DNA from: Nostoc sp. JL34
Lineage (GTDB): Bacteria; Cyanobacteriota; Cyanobacteriia; Cyanobacteriales; Nostocaceae
DNA length: 64,000 nt
Direction: 5' to 3'
Assembly (NCBI RefSeq): GCF_017114945.1
Contig: NZ_JABXKQ010000136.1
Coordinates: forward strand, 1-64,000
A program made the position numbers and the translations under genes. Under the pieces are notes generated by a model that did not search any database, was not told the origin of the DNA, and worked only from the letters and a program-made list of their open reading frames with translations. This document shows, piece after piece, positions 8,508 to 17,023 of this stretch. How positions within the stretch are numbered: the first letter of the stretch is position 1; each line of letters opens with the position of its first letter.

Positions 8508-9149
8508 ATGGCAATTTATCTAGACTCAGCGATCGCATCGGAAGCTGAAGTTGTTAAGCTTTGGGGATGGGTGAAAGGCATTACCACAAATCCCACGCTG
8601 TTGTCTCAAAGCAATACGCCACCAGAAACCACGCTCAAAAAATTGGTTGCCTTGACTTCTGGGCCGTTATACTATCAACTTCTGGCATCCGATCAAGCTG
8701 GGATGCTAGCTGAAGGTAGAAAAGCTTTCGAGATTATTGGTTCACAAACAATTTTAAAGATTCCGGCAACACCGCTAGGTTTTGAAGTAGTGGCGAGTCT
8801 CTCACCAGAAATTACTTGTTCAGTGACAGCGATTTATAGTGCAGCACAGGCAGCAGTAGCACGAGAAGCAGGAGCTAAAATTGCCATAGCTTATGTAAAT
8901 CGCGCCACTAGGTTGTTAGGTGACGGTATTGCCTTGGTGCGGGATATGGCTAGCGTCCTCAAAGGCAGTGATACGAAAATCTTGGCAGCTAGTATCAAAT
9001 CTCCCGAAGAAGCAGCTGCGTCGTTACAAGCTGGGGCGGATCATTTGACTTTACCACTGGCAATGTTGCAGGCGATCGCAACTCATGAATTTTCACAAAA
9101 AACTGTTGAAGAATTTGCTAAAGGAGGCATCGGTTTAACTAATTACTAA
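8508..9149 (+). CDS. Fructose-6-phosphate aldolase / transaldolase-like protein
   Basis: The 213-residue product belongs to the small transaldolase family (TalC/MipB/FSA). It starts MAIYLDSA, has TTNPTLL near residue 25, and Lys84 in TILKIPATPLG aligns with the Schiff-base lysine; later strands carry TAIYSAAQA and AGADHLTLP. Its length fits fructose-6-phosphate aldolases (about 214-220), which cleave or transfer dihydroxyacetone or related ketose units in the cytoplasm. An upstream in-frame ATG at 8475 exists, but AAGGGG just ahead of 8508 and family alignment favour 8508. The exact substrate is not determined by sequence. Confidence 0.9.
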   Translation: MAIYLDSAIASEAEVVKLWGWVKGITTNPTLLSQSNTPPETTLKKLVALTSGPLYYQLLASDQAGMLAEGRKAFEIIGSQTILKIPATPLGFEVVASLSPEITCSVTAIYSAAQAAVAREAGAKIAIAYVNRATRLLGDGIALVRDMASVLKGSDTKILAASIKSPEEAAASLQAGADHLTLPLAMLQAIATHEFSQKTVEEFAKGGIGLTNY

Positions 9150-9227
9150 TTCGTCATTATTGGGTTGAAGTCTCCCACTAAATTGTCTTTAAGTAGGTAG
9201 ACATAATTAAATATAAAATAAACTCCT

Positions 9228-9293
9228 AGTTTGTAGTGAGCGATTTATCGCTCAGAGCAAGGATTATCAGGACTAAAGTCCTGACTACAAACT
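9228..9293. repeat. Cloverleaf-like palindromic repeat
   Basis: An outer stem AGTTTGTAGT/ACTACAAACT encloses two perfect hairpins, GAGCGAT-TT-ATCGCTC (9238-9253) and CAGGACT-AA-AGTCCTG (9268-9283). The three stems would form a three-way junction as RNA or single-stranded DNA. It sits between the aldolase-like and GST genes and looks like a mobile palindromic repeat rather than a simple terminator. Confidence 0.85.
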
Positions 9294-9367
9294 TTAAATT
9301 TATTTATGCCTAGATACTTATTAGTGGTCTGGAATTACGTTAACAAGTCCACATAGGGATTAAAAAT

Positions 9368-10024
9368 ATGACACAACTCACTTTGGTAATTGGCAATAAA
9401 AATTATTCATCTTGGTCACTTCGTCCTTGGTTAGCGATGAAGCAATTTGGTTTAGAATTCAATGAGATTCGGATTCCTCTCTCCAAAAGCCAAGATTTTT
9501 CAGCGAAAATTCAGCAATACTCATCATCAGGAAAAGTACCTGTGTTATTGCACGATACGCAAACAGTGTGGGATTCTCTCGCTATTTGTGAATATCTGGC
9601 TGAAACGTTTCCAACTCTGCAATGGTGGCCAGAGGATAAGGCTGCAAGGGCATTAGCCCGTTCAATCAGTGCGGAAATGCACTCAGGGTTTCAAAATTTG
9701 CGTCAGAATATGCCGATGAACTGCCGGATAAAATATCCTGGAAAAGGTTTAGCATCCGGCGTCCAACAAGACATTGACCGCATCACGAGTATCTGGCAAG
9801 AATCACGTCAAAAATTTGGGGCTGGTGGCAATTTGTTGTTTGGCAAGTTCACAATTGCTGATGCGTTCTTTGCTCCAGTTGTTCTGCGGTTTGTAACCTA
9901 TGATGTGCAGTTAGATACTGTTTCTAGAGATTATGTTGAGTCAGTTTTGGCGCTTCCAGTAATGCAAGAGTGGATAAATGCAGCGAAGAGGGAGACAGAA
10001 ATTATCTCTCAATACGAGTTTTAG
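9368..10024 (+). CDS. Glutathione S-transferase family protein
   Basis: The 218-residue product has an N-terminal thioredoxin-like domain (TLVIGNKNYSSWSLRPWLAM) with serines at the usual catalytic place, GKVPVL near residue 55 and DSLAICEYLAE for glutathione gamma-glutamyl binding, then the helical C-terminal domain (GGNLLFGKFTIADAFFAPVV). It is cytoplasmic and probably conjugates or reduces electrophiles with glutathione. The SSWSLR signature resembles the YfcF/zeta-like branch. The gene is monocistronic, with AGGGA upstream of the ATG. Confidence 0.9.
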   Translation: MTQLTLVIGNKNYSSWSLRPWLAMKQFGLEFNEIRIPLSKSQDFSAKIQQYSSSGKVPVLLHDTQTVWDSLAICEYLAETFPTLQWWPEDKAARALARSISAEMHSGFQNLRQNMPMNCRIKYPGKGLASGVQQDIDRITSIWQESRQKFGAGGNLLFGKFTIADAFFAPVVLRFVTYDVQLDTVSRDYVESVLALPVMQEWINAAKRETEIISQYEF

Positions 10025-10106
10025 GGAAATAGCATTATGTTGTTTAGATGGTTAGGTATTACAGTAGAGTAGGCATTGTAGCGCCTACCCTCCAAACGAC
10101 AAACTT

Positions 10107-10661
10107 TCAGGATAATTTACTTAGTGGTGTTGCTAAACCGTCAATGCTGACGAGATTTTTTTGTTGTTGATATTCTCGAACCCCCTCTTCGCCTTTTTTA
10201 CTAGCCCAGTTTACTAGAGTCTGGCGCTGACCTCGATATTCATAGAGTGGTACGCCAAAACCACAAGATATCTGGATTTTTTCAATGTCAGCGACGATAA
10301 TTTGACGAGTTCCAGGGATGGGTGAAAACAGTGAGTATAGGGAGTCCCAGTCTGGAGAACTCGGTAAAATCGTGCTTCCCTGACCGTAAAGACGCAGGAT
10401 AGACGCGGGTTCTTCAAAGGCACAAAACATAAAGGTTATCCGCCCATTCTCTTGCAAATGGGCTGATGTTTCGTTACCACTACCTGTGAGGTCTACGTAA
10501 CCTACTCGCTTGGGAGAGAGGATGCGAAAGCAGTCCAGACCTTTAGGAGACAGGTTAACATGGCCTGTAGGACTCAAAGGTGCAGAGCCAACGAAGAAAA
10601 GGTGTTGGGCAGCAATAAAGTCTTGCAGTTCCTCATTAATACAGTCAAAAAGTTTAGACAT
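10107..10661 (-). CDS. Pyridoxamine 5'-phosphate oxidase-like flavoprotein
   Basis: The 184-residue product begins MSKLFDCINEELQDFIAAQHLFFVGSAP and contains NLSPKGLD and TGSGNETSAHL, typical of the FMN-binding split-barrel (PPOX) superfamily. Its C-terminal half has a distinctive CGFGVPLYEY-RGQR segment seen in a stand-alone bacterial subfamily of unknown substrate. It is cytoplasmic and probably binds FMN. It is not the biosynthetic PdxH, which differs in length and motifs. Confidence 0.85.
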   Translation of the reverse strand: MSKLFDCINEELQDFIAAQHLFFVGSAPLSPTGHVNLSPKGLDCFRILSPKRVGYVDLTGSGNETSAHLQENGRITFMFCAFEEPASILRLYGQGSTILPSSPDWDSLYSLFSPIPGTRQIIVADIEKIQISCGFGVPLYEYRGQRQTLVNWASKKGEEGVREYQQQKNLVSIDGLATPLSKLS

Positions 10662-10777
10662 AGACTGTCTGATTTATATTTGCAAATTTCCCCTGTTTTC
10701 AGCCTATGTCTTAGCTAAGAATCTAGCAAGGCCTAATTACCGATGTCTGGCTGATTCCAAGGGAGTAGGGAAAAGTG

Positions 10778-11302
10778 TTACTGTCTCATATATCGACTAG
10801 CCATTTGGATGGCATCAGCGATATCGACATCGCCATCGCCGTCAGCATCTAAGAAGGAATTCAGTACGGGATTTCCGCCAGCTTGGGGATTCTGGGCATT
10901 GGCACCTGATTGCAAAAAATTTAGTACCAAAGGTACTGCTAAAGGCAGCAATTGTTGAACTATACCAGCATCTAACCCAGTGCGTTGGGCTGCAACCTGA
11001 GCTACTTGCTGTTGTATCGCAGGAGAAAACAGCGAATTGACGGCTTGGGGGTTAGGAGAAGTCCCAGCATATTGATTTACTAGTGTTTGTGCGGCTTCAT
11101 TCCCATCAGTGGCTTGCTTGTCTTGTAGAGCAGAACGCACTTGACCACCCACAATTGACAAAACTGATTGGATGGTAGAAGGATCTGCGCCTGTGCGATC
11201 GCTCAACTGCTGTACAGTATTGATAATACTTCCCAGTTGACCTAAGCTGCCCTGCTGATTGGGATTAGCGACAGCACCAAGAATTTGATCGAAAAGTCCC
11301 AT
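10778..11302 (-). CDS. DUF937 protein with C-terminal EF-hand-like loop
   Basis: The 174-residue product starts MGLFDQILGAVANP and has the repeated helical DUF937 pattern (STIQSVLSIVGGQV, AGIVQQLLPLAVPLVLNFLQ). It ends with DADGDGDVDIADA, a calcium-binding-type acidic loop like those of EF-hand or dockerin proteins. No signal peptide is seen. DUF937 proteins have no settled function; the acidic loop suggests calcium binding. Confidence 0.85.
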   Translation of the reverse strand: MGLFDQILGAVANPNQQGSLGQLGSIINTVQQLSDRTGADPSTIQSVLSIVGGQVRSALQDKQATDGNEAAQTLVNQYAGTSPNPQAVNSLFSPAIQQQVAQVAAQRTGLDAGIVQQLLPLAVPLVLNFLQSGANAQNPQAGGNPVLNSFLDADGDGDVDIADAIQMASRYMRQ

Positions 11303-11442
11303 AAGTTTGATTCTCTCTTTGTTCTCAAAAAGCTTGCCAAAACTGGCTTGAAGTCTTTTATGTACACAGACTTCCGTCAGTCTACTAAAAGATTAGAACA
11401 CGTGATTCATAATGAACTAATAAAATTTCCAAAGCTACTAAC

Positions 11443-13143
11443 TTAAGGATGAGTAATCGGTAAAGCGATTGCAAACTCTGTTCCTTGATTTAACTCAGAT
11501 TGGCAAGTAATCTTCCCCTGATGTTTTTCTACCACAATCTGATATGCGATCGCTAGCCCCAAACCAGTACCAATGCCTCGTGGTTTGGTTGTGAAAAATG
11601 TCTCAAATATCTTTTGCTGATTTTCTGGTGAAATACCAGAGCCGTTGTCTGCAATTCGCACTATGACTAAATCATTCTGCCAACATTCTGTGATAATGGT
11701 AATTTCAGCTAAAAAATCTGGATTCTCAGTCAATTTTTCCTCTAATGCATCAATGGCATTGCTGAGAAGATTCATAAATACCTGATAAAGTAAACCTGTA
11801 TAGCCTGGAATCGGTGGAATATCTCCATAATTGCGAACAAGGCTAATCCCATTTTTCAGGCGATTGTTTAGAATCAGCAGTGTACTATCTAGACAAGCGT
11901 GTACCTCTACTAACTGTACTTCTCCCTCATCTAAACGAGAGAAATCTTTCAAACTCCGCACAATTTCTCGCGTGCGGTCAGCCCCAACTGTCATTGAATT
12001 GAAGAGTTTGGGCAAATCTCCTTCCAAAAATTCCAAATCAATTTCTTCTGCTAGTGTTTGCACCGCTACGGAAGGGTGAGGAACTTCGGCTTTGTATGTT
12101 TGCAGTAGCGCTAATAGGTCTTCAGTATAGGTTTTCGCGTGTACGAGGTTGCCAGAAATGAAATTTATCGGATTATTAATTTCGTGGGCGACACCAGCCA
12201 GCATTCGTCCTAAACTAGACATTTTCTCACTTTGAATCAGTCGGACTTGGCCCTCGGCTTGTTGTTCTTCTAAAAGATGCTTCACCTGTTGGATAAGTTG
12301 ATTCAGAGAGATAGTTAATGCTCCCACTTCATCCTGTGTAATTACATCTGCTTGCAAGTCAAAATTAGCTTCTTGGGTAACTCTTTGGGCAATATTCGTC
12401 ACCGCGTTAATGGGATAGGCGATGATTTTACTTGTGTAGAAAGCGAGTATAGCTGCGATCGCCACTGACAGCAGCATACTAGCAATAATAATCTGAGCTT
12501 GGATGAACGCAGCCTTTTCTTGAGCTAGATGAGCCTCCTCTTGATGTTTTTGCAGCGTTTTAGCAAAGTCGGTTAACTCATGGGCAAATCTATAAAACTT
12601 GAGAGCATCCTGACTTTGACTGAATTTCGAGATTAATTGCTGCGCTTTTATAGCTCCCTCTGGCTGTGAACTTAATGGCAAAATTTGCCGAATCAGCGCC
12701 CTGAATTGTTCAAAATATCCGGCTATTGTGCTGTTATACTTTGTCAGCAGAGCTTGTAAATCTTCTTGCGAACTAGTTTGACTAAATTCCTGCACTTGAG
12801 AAAGCAACGTTTCGGCATCCGCCAGATGGCTTTTGAAATCAGAAATTTCCCTTTGCAACGCTTGCTGTTGCTGTAACAAAGGCACTATTTCTTGCTGGCG
12901 GATCTGTATTTCCAACAGTTCGCCTTGCAAACTACTTAATAAGCTTCCTTCTTCATCTACCAAGATCATCTGTTGTCTAGCTTGTTGGAAATAGCGATCG
13001 CCTATTACCAACCCCGCTGTTGTTCCCAAAACTGCAATTCCCAAAGCCAGACCGTACCCACAAAAAATTTTTTGCCGAATACTAAGCTGGTGGAATCCTT
13101 GTTGAACCCAGTTTAAGTATCTTAATTTAGGTGTTGCAATCAT
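11443..13143 (-). CDS. Membrane sensor histidine kinase with HAMP domain
   Basis: The 566-residue product has a membrane helix near 27-47, a periplasmic helical domain rich in Gln and Leu (about 50-210), a second membrane helix near 215-238, a HAMP segment, and a HisKA-type box with His320 in GVAHEINNPINFISGNL. The ATPase domain shows NLLSNAIDAL, DNGSGIS and GTGLGLAIAYQI. It autophosphorylates and passes phosphate to an unknown response regulator; none lies next to it. The helical sensor region resembles the four-helix ligand or stress sensors of chemoreceptor-like kinases. Confidence 0.93.
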   Translation of the reverse strand: MIATPKLRYLNWVQQGFHQLSIRQKIFCGYGLALGIAVLGTTAGLVIGDRYFQQARQQMILVDEEGSLLSSLQGELLEIQIRQQEIVPLLQQQQALQREISDFKSHLADAETLLSQVQEFSQTSSQEDLQALLTKYNSTIAGYFEQFRALIRQILPLSSQPEGAIKAQQLISKFSQSQDALKFYRFAHELTDFAKTLQKHQEEAHLAQEKAAFIQAQIIIASMLLSVAIAAILAFYTSKIIAYPINAVTNIAQRVTQEANFDLQADVITQDEVGALTISLNQLIQQVKHLLEEQQAEGQVRLIQSEKMSSLGRMLAGVAHEINNPINFISGNLVHAKTYTEDLLALLQTYKAEVPHPSVAVQTLAEEIDLEFLEGDLPKLFNSMTVGADRTREIVRSLKDFSRLDEGEVQLVEVHACLDSTLLILNNRLKNGISLVRNYGDIPPIPGYTGLLYQVFMNLLSNAIDALEEKLTENPDFLAEITIITECWQNDLVIVRIADNGSGISPENQQKIFETFFTTKPRGIGTGLGLAIAYQIVVEKHQGKITCQSELNQGTEFAIALPITHP

Positions 13144-13461
13144 GGTACAACTCGCTGTTGAATTTTTTTACTAGGTGTTTTTTCATCAAAAACAAGAAAT
13201 CCAGCCGCAAGTGAATAAGAACACATTTTATACAAAATGCGCTCTCAGTTTACCAAAAGTTGCTTTTTTCTACCCTAGGAAAAAATACTGAAATTATGAA
13301 GATTAGAAGTATCTGCCCACTGAATACCCGCTCAGTTCCCACTCAGTTTTCTAATTAGGGACTGACAAATACACAATCTAAGTAAATGAAAACTGCTGTC
13401 AAATATTTTCAATAATCAAGTTGAATTTATATAGTAGAGAAATAAATTGCTAGTAAAAAAA

Positions 13462-14217
13462 ATGACCTCAAATTCCTGGGTTATCTGTCCCCAACCAAAT
13501 CCTCAAGCCAACTTGCGTTTATTCTGCTTCCCCTACGCTGGTGGTAGCTCGGCAATTTTTCGCACATGGCCCAATAATCTACCTAGTAACGTTGAGGTCT
13601 GTGCTGTGGAATATCCCGGACGGGGAAGACAGATTAAGTCAGCACCCTTTACGCAATTAGAACCTCTTGTTGAAGCGATCGCTCCAATTCTCATCCCATA
13701 TTTAGACAAACCATTCGCCTTCTTCGGTCACAGTATGGGCGGATTAGTTAGCTTCGAGTTAATCCGTCTCCTCCGCTCTCAGTATAGTCTTACTCCCTTT
13801 CACCTTTTCATATCTGCTCGTCGCGCCCCACAAATCCCGCTCACAAAACCACCCCTCCACATCCTTTCAGACCATGATTTGCAGAGTGAGCTACGCAGTC
13901 TTAACGGTACACCCAAAGCAGTACTAGAAAGCCCGGAACTGATGCAGATGTTTCTCCCTATTTTGCGGGCAGATTTTGCTGTCCTGGAAACTTATACTTA
14001 CACTCAAAAACAGCCCCTAGAGTGTCCTATTACTGTTTTTGGTGGTTTGCAAGACCAAGAAGTTAGTCATGATAATTTGCAAGCATGGCGAGAGCAGACG
14101 ATCGCTAATTTCTCATTCCATGAGTTTAACGGTGACCACTTTTTTATCCATTCACACCAAGAATTATTATTTAAACTTATATCTCAAGAGTTGCAAATGC
14201 GTAAGCGTAGCTCGTAG
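13462..14217 (+). CDS. Type II thioesterase (GrsT/TycF family)
   Basis: The alpha/beta-hydrolase product carries the nucleophile motif GHSMGG, FCFPYAGGSSAIFRTWP near the start, the catalytic Asp region VFGGLQDQEV and His in NGDHFFIH. Enzymes of this family remove stalled acyl groups from NRPS or PKS carrier proteins, but no megasynthase lies in this window. A TTG at 13447 is in frame; the ATG at 13462 is a better start. The last codons and stop come from an inserted dispersed repeat at 14202-14222; without it the frame would run on as LHKKELGVRI. Confidence 0.9.
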   Translation: MTSNSWVICPQPNPQANLRLFCFPYAGGSSAIFRTWPNNLPSNVEVCAVEYPGRGRQIKSAPFTQLEPLVEAIAPILIPYLDKPFAFFGHSMGGLVSFELIRLLRSQYSLTPFHLFISARRAPQIPLTKPPLHILSDHDLQSELRSLNGTPKAVLESPELMQMFLPILRADFAVLETYTYTQKQPLECPITVFGGLQDQEVSHDNLQAWREQTIANFSFHEFNGDHFFIHSHQELLFKLISQELQMRKRSS

Positions 14218-14222
14218 TAGTC
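14202..14222 (-). repeat. 21-bp dispersed repeat forming the thioesterase C-terminus
   Basis: Read on the minus strand it starts GACTACTACG and ends GCTACGCTTA, followed by CGC, matching most positions of the repeat consensus found elsewhere in the window. It places a TAG at 14215-14217 and replaces the original C-terminus. Confidence 0.75.
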
Positions 14223-14242
14223 ATTACACAAAAAGGAGCTAG

Positions 14243-14270
14243 GAGTCAGAATATAGAATTTTTCTGACTC
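14243..14270. terminator. Hairpin between thioesterase and exbD
   Basis: GAGTCAGAA (14243-14251) pairs with TTCTGACTC (14262-14270). The hairpin lies between convergent genes and could terminate either transcript. A related hairpin (15477-15509) sits at the same place after the second exbD. Confidence 0.55.
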
Positions 14271-14302
14271 TCTGAACTTCTGATGCACAAGATTTCTAGT
14301 TT

Positions 14303-14704
14303 TTATCTTTGGGTAGCGATCGCTAACTTTGCCCCCGGAACCTGACGAACCCGATCCATTACCGCTACTACCCGACCATAATCAACTTTTTCATCAGCAT
14401 TAATAATCACTAACACTTCTGGATTAGAACCAATTAAAGTCCGCACTTGCGCTGTCAAATCATCAACTGCAATTGGTTTTCGGTTCAGGCTAACCTGTTC
14501 TTTTTCATCTACCGTAATGGTAATTCTAGTGGGAACCTGTTGTTGTTTGGCTGTGCTAGCCTTCGGTAAATTTACTGGCAACCCTTCTGATCGTGTTAAA
14601 AACAAAGTTGACATGATGAAAAATGTCAAAATTGCAAAAATCACGTCAATCATCGGCACGATGTTGATCTGTAGCGGAAGTTCTGGTTCATCTGGTAGAC
14701 GCAT
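14303..14704 (-). CDS. exbD: ExbD/TolR-type proton channel subunit, copy 1
   Basis: The product has one membrane helix, IVPMIDVIFAILTFFIMSTLFL, with the conserved proton-path Asp, and a periplasmic ExbD domain (LPVNLPKAS, VLVIINADEKVDYGRVVAVMDRVRQ). ExbD works with ExbB at the inner membrane to energise TonB. An in-frame ATG lies at 14722, but 14704 (MRLPDEPELP) fits family starts; either way it overlaps the end of exbB, showing translational coupling. Closely similar to the second copy at 15623. Confidence 0.93.
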   Translation of the reverse strand: MRLPDEPELPLQINIVPMIDVIFAILTFFIMSTLFLTRSEGLPVNLPKASTAKQQQVPTRITITVDEKEQVSLNRKPIAVDDLTAQVRTLIGSNPEVLVIINADEKVDYGRVVAVMDRVRQVPGAKLAIATQR

Positions 14705-15338
14705 ACGTTTTTTCTCCTTCATAACGACGACGGTAAAGTAATTCTAGCTGTCCTCCATATTCCTGAATTAGGGCGATTTGGCGTTGGTATAGTCCTCGAA
14801 AGGTATTGGCAAACATGAGTATGAATATGGCAACTATCAATCCTGATGCTGTTGATACTAGAGCCTCACTAATCCCAGCCGTAACACTTGCCGTTTTGCT
14901 ACCTCCCACGTCACCAAGATTTAGCGAAGCAAAGGAAGCTATCAATCCTAACACTGTACCCAGAAGACCCAACAGTGGCGCTAAACTAATAATTGTCTCG
15001 AAAAGGTTTTGGAAACGTTTTAACACAGGTATCTCAGCCTGCGATTCACTTTCTAACGCCAAACGAAATTCCTCGGGATTTGGCTGCTCTAGTTCTAAAG
15101 CCGCGAGAAAAATCCGGGCTAGTGGCAAATCTGCGTTTTTGTGAAGTTTATCCATTGCACCGACAACATTATCAAGACGGTAGAGATTCAAAACATCTCG
15201 CACCACACGGCTTTGACGCTGATTGATCCTTACCCAAAACCTGATCCGCTCGATGATCAGTGCCACACCCAATACCGAAAACGCCAACAGGGGCCACATG
15301 ACCACACCGCCTGCTGCAAACAAATTCTGAATTCCCAT
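14688..15338 (-). CDS. exbB: ExbB/TolQ-type proton channel subunit, copy 1
   Basis: The 216-residue MotA/TolQ/ExbB-family product begins MGIQNLFAAGGVVMWPLLAFSVLGVALIIERI (first membrane helix) and has the signature ETIISLAPLLGLLGTVLGLI and a third helix ALVSTASGLIVAIFILMFANTF. It forms the pentameric channel that couples proton flow to TonB. It is the first gene of a two-gene operon with exbD. Confidence 0.94.
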   Translation of the reverse strand: MGIQNLFAAGGVVMWPLLAFSVLGVALIIERIRFWVRINQRQSRVVRDVLNLYRLDNVVGAMDKLHKNADLPLARIFLAALELEQPNPEEFRLALESESQAEIPVLKRFQNLFETIISLAPLLGLLGTVLGLIASFASLNLGDVGGSKTASVTAGISEALVSTASGLIVAIFILMFANTFRGLYQRQIALIQEYGGQLELLYRRRYEGEKTYASTR

Positions 15339-15394
15339 GTTATTTTAACGTGATCAACAATACACAGTAAGACTACCAGAATCTAGAGAAAGCT

Positions 15395-15460
15395 GAAACT
15401 TTTTCTCAATAGAGTTTAGAATATAATGATTATTTTTTCAAATAGAATCATCATAAATAA
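15395..15460 (-). promoter_or_regulatory. Upstream region of exbB copy 1, candidate Fur box
   Basis: The AT-rich stretch ATATAATGATTATTTTTTC (from 15421) lies about 85-100 bp ahead of exbB and resembles a degenerate Fur box of NAT-type repeats. A closely similar stretch lies at the same distance from the second exbB, so the block has been duplicated together with the genes. Iron control is known for many exbB-exbD operons; here it is inferred. Confidence 0.35.
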
Positions 15461-15476
15461 GGAGTTTGGAGTTAAG

Positions 15477-15509
15477 AGCCAGAATATAAAGTTTCCATTA
15501 ATTCTGGCT
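15477..15509. terminator. Hairpin downstream of exbD copy 2
   Basis: AGCCAGAA (15477-15484) pairs with TTCTGGCT (15502-15509). It lies about 115 bp beyond the stop of the second exbD and matches in position the hairpin after the first exbD. Confidence 0.5.
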
Positions 15510-15622
15510 GCTACTGTTGTTAAGACGGTGGATTTGAAGCAGGCGATTTTACTTGATGGATAGATGTTAACCTGGTTTAAAACATCTGGGAGTATTGAGT
15601 GAGATAAGTAGTATTTATACTT

Positions 15623-16027
15623 TTATCTTTGGGTAGCGATCGCTAGCCTTGCTCCCGGAACCTGACGGACTTGATCCATTATCCCCACTATCTCACCGTG
15701 CAAGACTTTTTGATCAGCATTAATAATCACCAATGCATCTGGGTTAGAACCAACTAAAGTTCGCACCTGCACTGCTAAATCATTAACTGCTATGGGATTA
15801 CGGTTTAGGCTTATCAGACCTTTTTCATCTACCGTAATGGTAATTTTAGTGGGAATTCGCTGTTCCTTCGCCGTGGCTGCCTTCGGTAGATTTACTGGTA
15901 ACCCTTCTGATCGTGTTAAAAACAGAGTTGACATAATAAAAAATGTCAAAAGGGCAAACATTACATCAATCAGAGGTACTACATTTATAAATGGTTGTAA
16001 ATCTGGTTCATTATCATCTAGATCCAT
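15623..16027 (-). CDS. exbD: ExbD/TolR-type proton channel subunit, copy 2
   Basis: This copy has the same architecture as the first: helix VVPLIDVMFALLTFFIMSTLFL with the conserved Asp, then LPVNLPKAATAKEQR and DALVIINADQKVLHGEIVGIMDQVRQ. The ORF extends upstream to 16066; the ATG at 16027 (MDLDDNEPDLQ) fits better and overlaps the exbB stop by 14 bases. Confidence 0.93.
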   Translation of the reverse strand: MDLDDNEPDLQPFINVVPLIDVMFALLTFFIMSTLFLTRSEGLPVNLPKAATAKEQRIPTKITITVDEKGLISLNRNPIAVNDLAVQVRTLVGSNPDALVIINADQKVLHGEIVGIMDQVRQVPGARLAIATQR

Positions 16028-16682
16028 AGGACTTCTCCTGTTTTTCGTAGTGATCAAGCTGGTCATAGCGATCGAGGAACAATATTTCTAGCTGTCCGCC
16101 GTACTCTTGAATCATTGTTATCTGCCGCTGGTATAGTCCCCGGAAGATGCTGGCTCCTAAAAGCACGAAGATAGCCACAACCAATCCTGAGGCGGTAGCA
16201 ACTAAAGCTTCACTAATACCACCAGTGACTGCACCAGTTTTAGTACCTCCGACATCACCAATATTCAGTCCAGCAAATGAGCGAATTAATCCTAAAATTG
16301 TGCCGAGAAGTCCCAACAGAGGCGCTAAACCGATAATGGTGTCAAATACAGCTTGAAACCGCTTGAGCATAGGGATTTCTGCTTGTGCCTCGCTTTTCAA
16401 AGCCAAACGAAATTTTTCTGGAGTCGGTCTTTCTAGCTGTAGTCCAGCCAGAAAAATGCGTGCTATGGGTAAATCTACATTTTTTTGCAGCTTATCTACA
16501 GCACTAACGACATTATCAAGTCGATAAAGATTTAAAACCTCTCGCACCACACGGTTTTGACGCTTACCAATCTGTATCCAAAACTTCGCCCGCTCAATCA
16601 TTAGTGCCCCTGCCAACACCGAAAACGCCAGCAAGGGCAACATGACCACACCGCCTGCTGCAAACAAATCTTGAATTCCCAT
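16014..16682 (-). CDS. exbB: ExbB/TolQ-type proton channel subunit, copy 2
   Basis: The 222-residue product starts MGIQDLFAAGGVVMLPLLAFSVLAGALMIERA and contains DTIIGLAPLLGLLGTILGLI and ALVATASGLVVAIFVLLGASIF. It is closely similar to copy 1 and has a slightly longer basic C-terminus (DQLDHYEKQEKSYGSR). First gene of the second exbB-exbD pair and divergent from tonB at 17024. Confidence 0.94.
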   Translation of the reverse strand: MGIQDLFAAGGVVMLPLLAFSVLAGALMIERAKFWIQIGKRQNRVVREVLNLYRLDNVVSAVDKLQKNVDLPIARIFLAGLQLERPTPEKFRLALKSEAQAEIPMLKRFQAVFDTIIGLAPLLGLLGTILGLIRSFAGLNIGDVGGTKTGAVTGGISEALVATASGLVVAIFVLLGASIFRGLYQRQITMIQEYGGQLEILFLDRYDQLDHYEKQEKSYGSR

Positions 16683-16734
16683 GTAGTGCCTCTATAACGT
16701 CATCCACAATACAAAATCAGACTACCAGAATCTA

Positions 16735-16795
16735 GAGAAATACTGAAAGTTATTCTCAATAAAATATAAAATATAATGAGAATTTTTTCAAATCT
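16735..16795 (-). promoter_or_regulatory. Upstream region of exbB copy 2, candidate Fur box
   Basis: TATTCTCAATAAA and ATATAATGAGAATTTTTTC form a loose dyad (ATTCTCA/TGAGAAT) 70-110 bp ahead of exbB. The stretch aligns with that upstream of copy 1 and is shared with the divergent tonB promoter region. Confidence 0.35.
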
Positions 16796-16824
16796 AATAA
16801 TTATGATTTTTATTTACTTGTTAG

Positions 16825-16863
16825 TTTGTTTTACATAAATTAATTTAATTTATGTAAAACAAA
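16825..16863. repeat. Near-perfect 39-bp palindrome in the exbB-tonB intergenic region
   Basis: Two 19-base arms (cores GTTTTACATAAATTAA and TTAATTTATGTAAAAC) flank a single central T with no mismatch. It is AT-rich, lies in the middle of the divergent promoter region, and has no T-run typical of a terminator. It could be an operator for a dimeric regulator, or a transposon remnant. Confidence 0.8.
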
Positions 16864-17023
16864 AATTAATTTTGTCCAAGAATCATAATATTGGTGATTT
16901 GGAAAGATGTTTTTGCTAGTCCAGGGTTCCGTAATGCTATCCAAGTAATTTTAATTTTTTACTTGATATTTGTAACCTTGCATTCTAAGATAACTAAGTT
17001 AGTGAGAATAGGTAGCAATAGCT

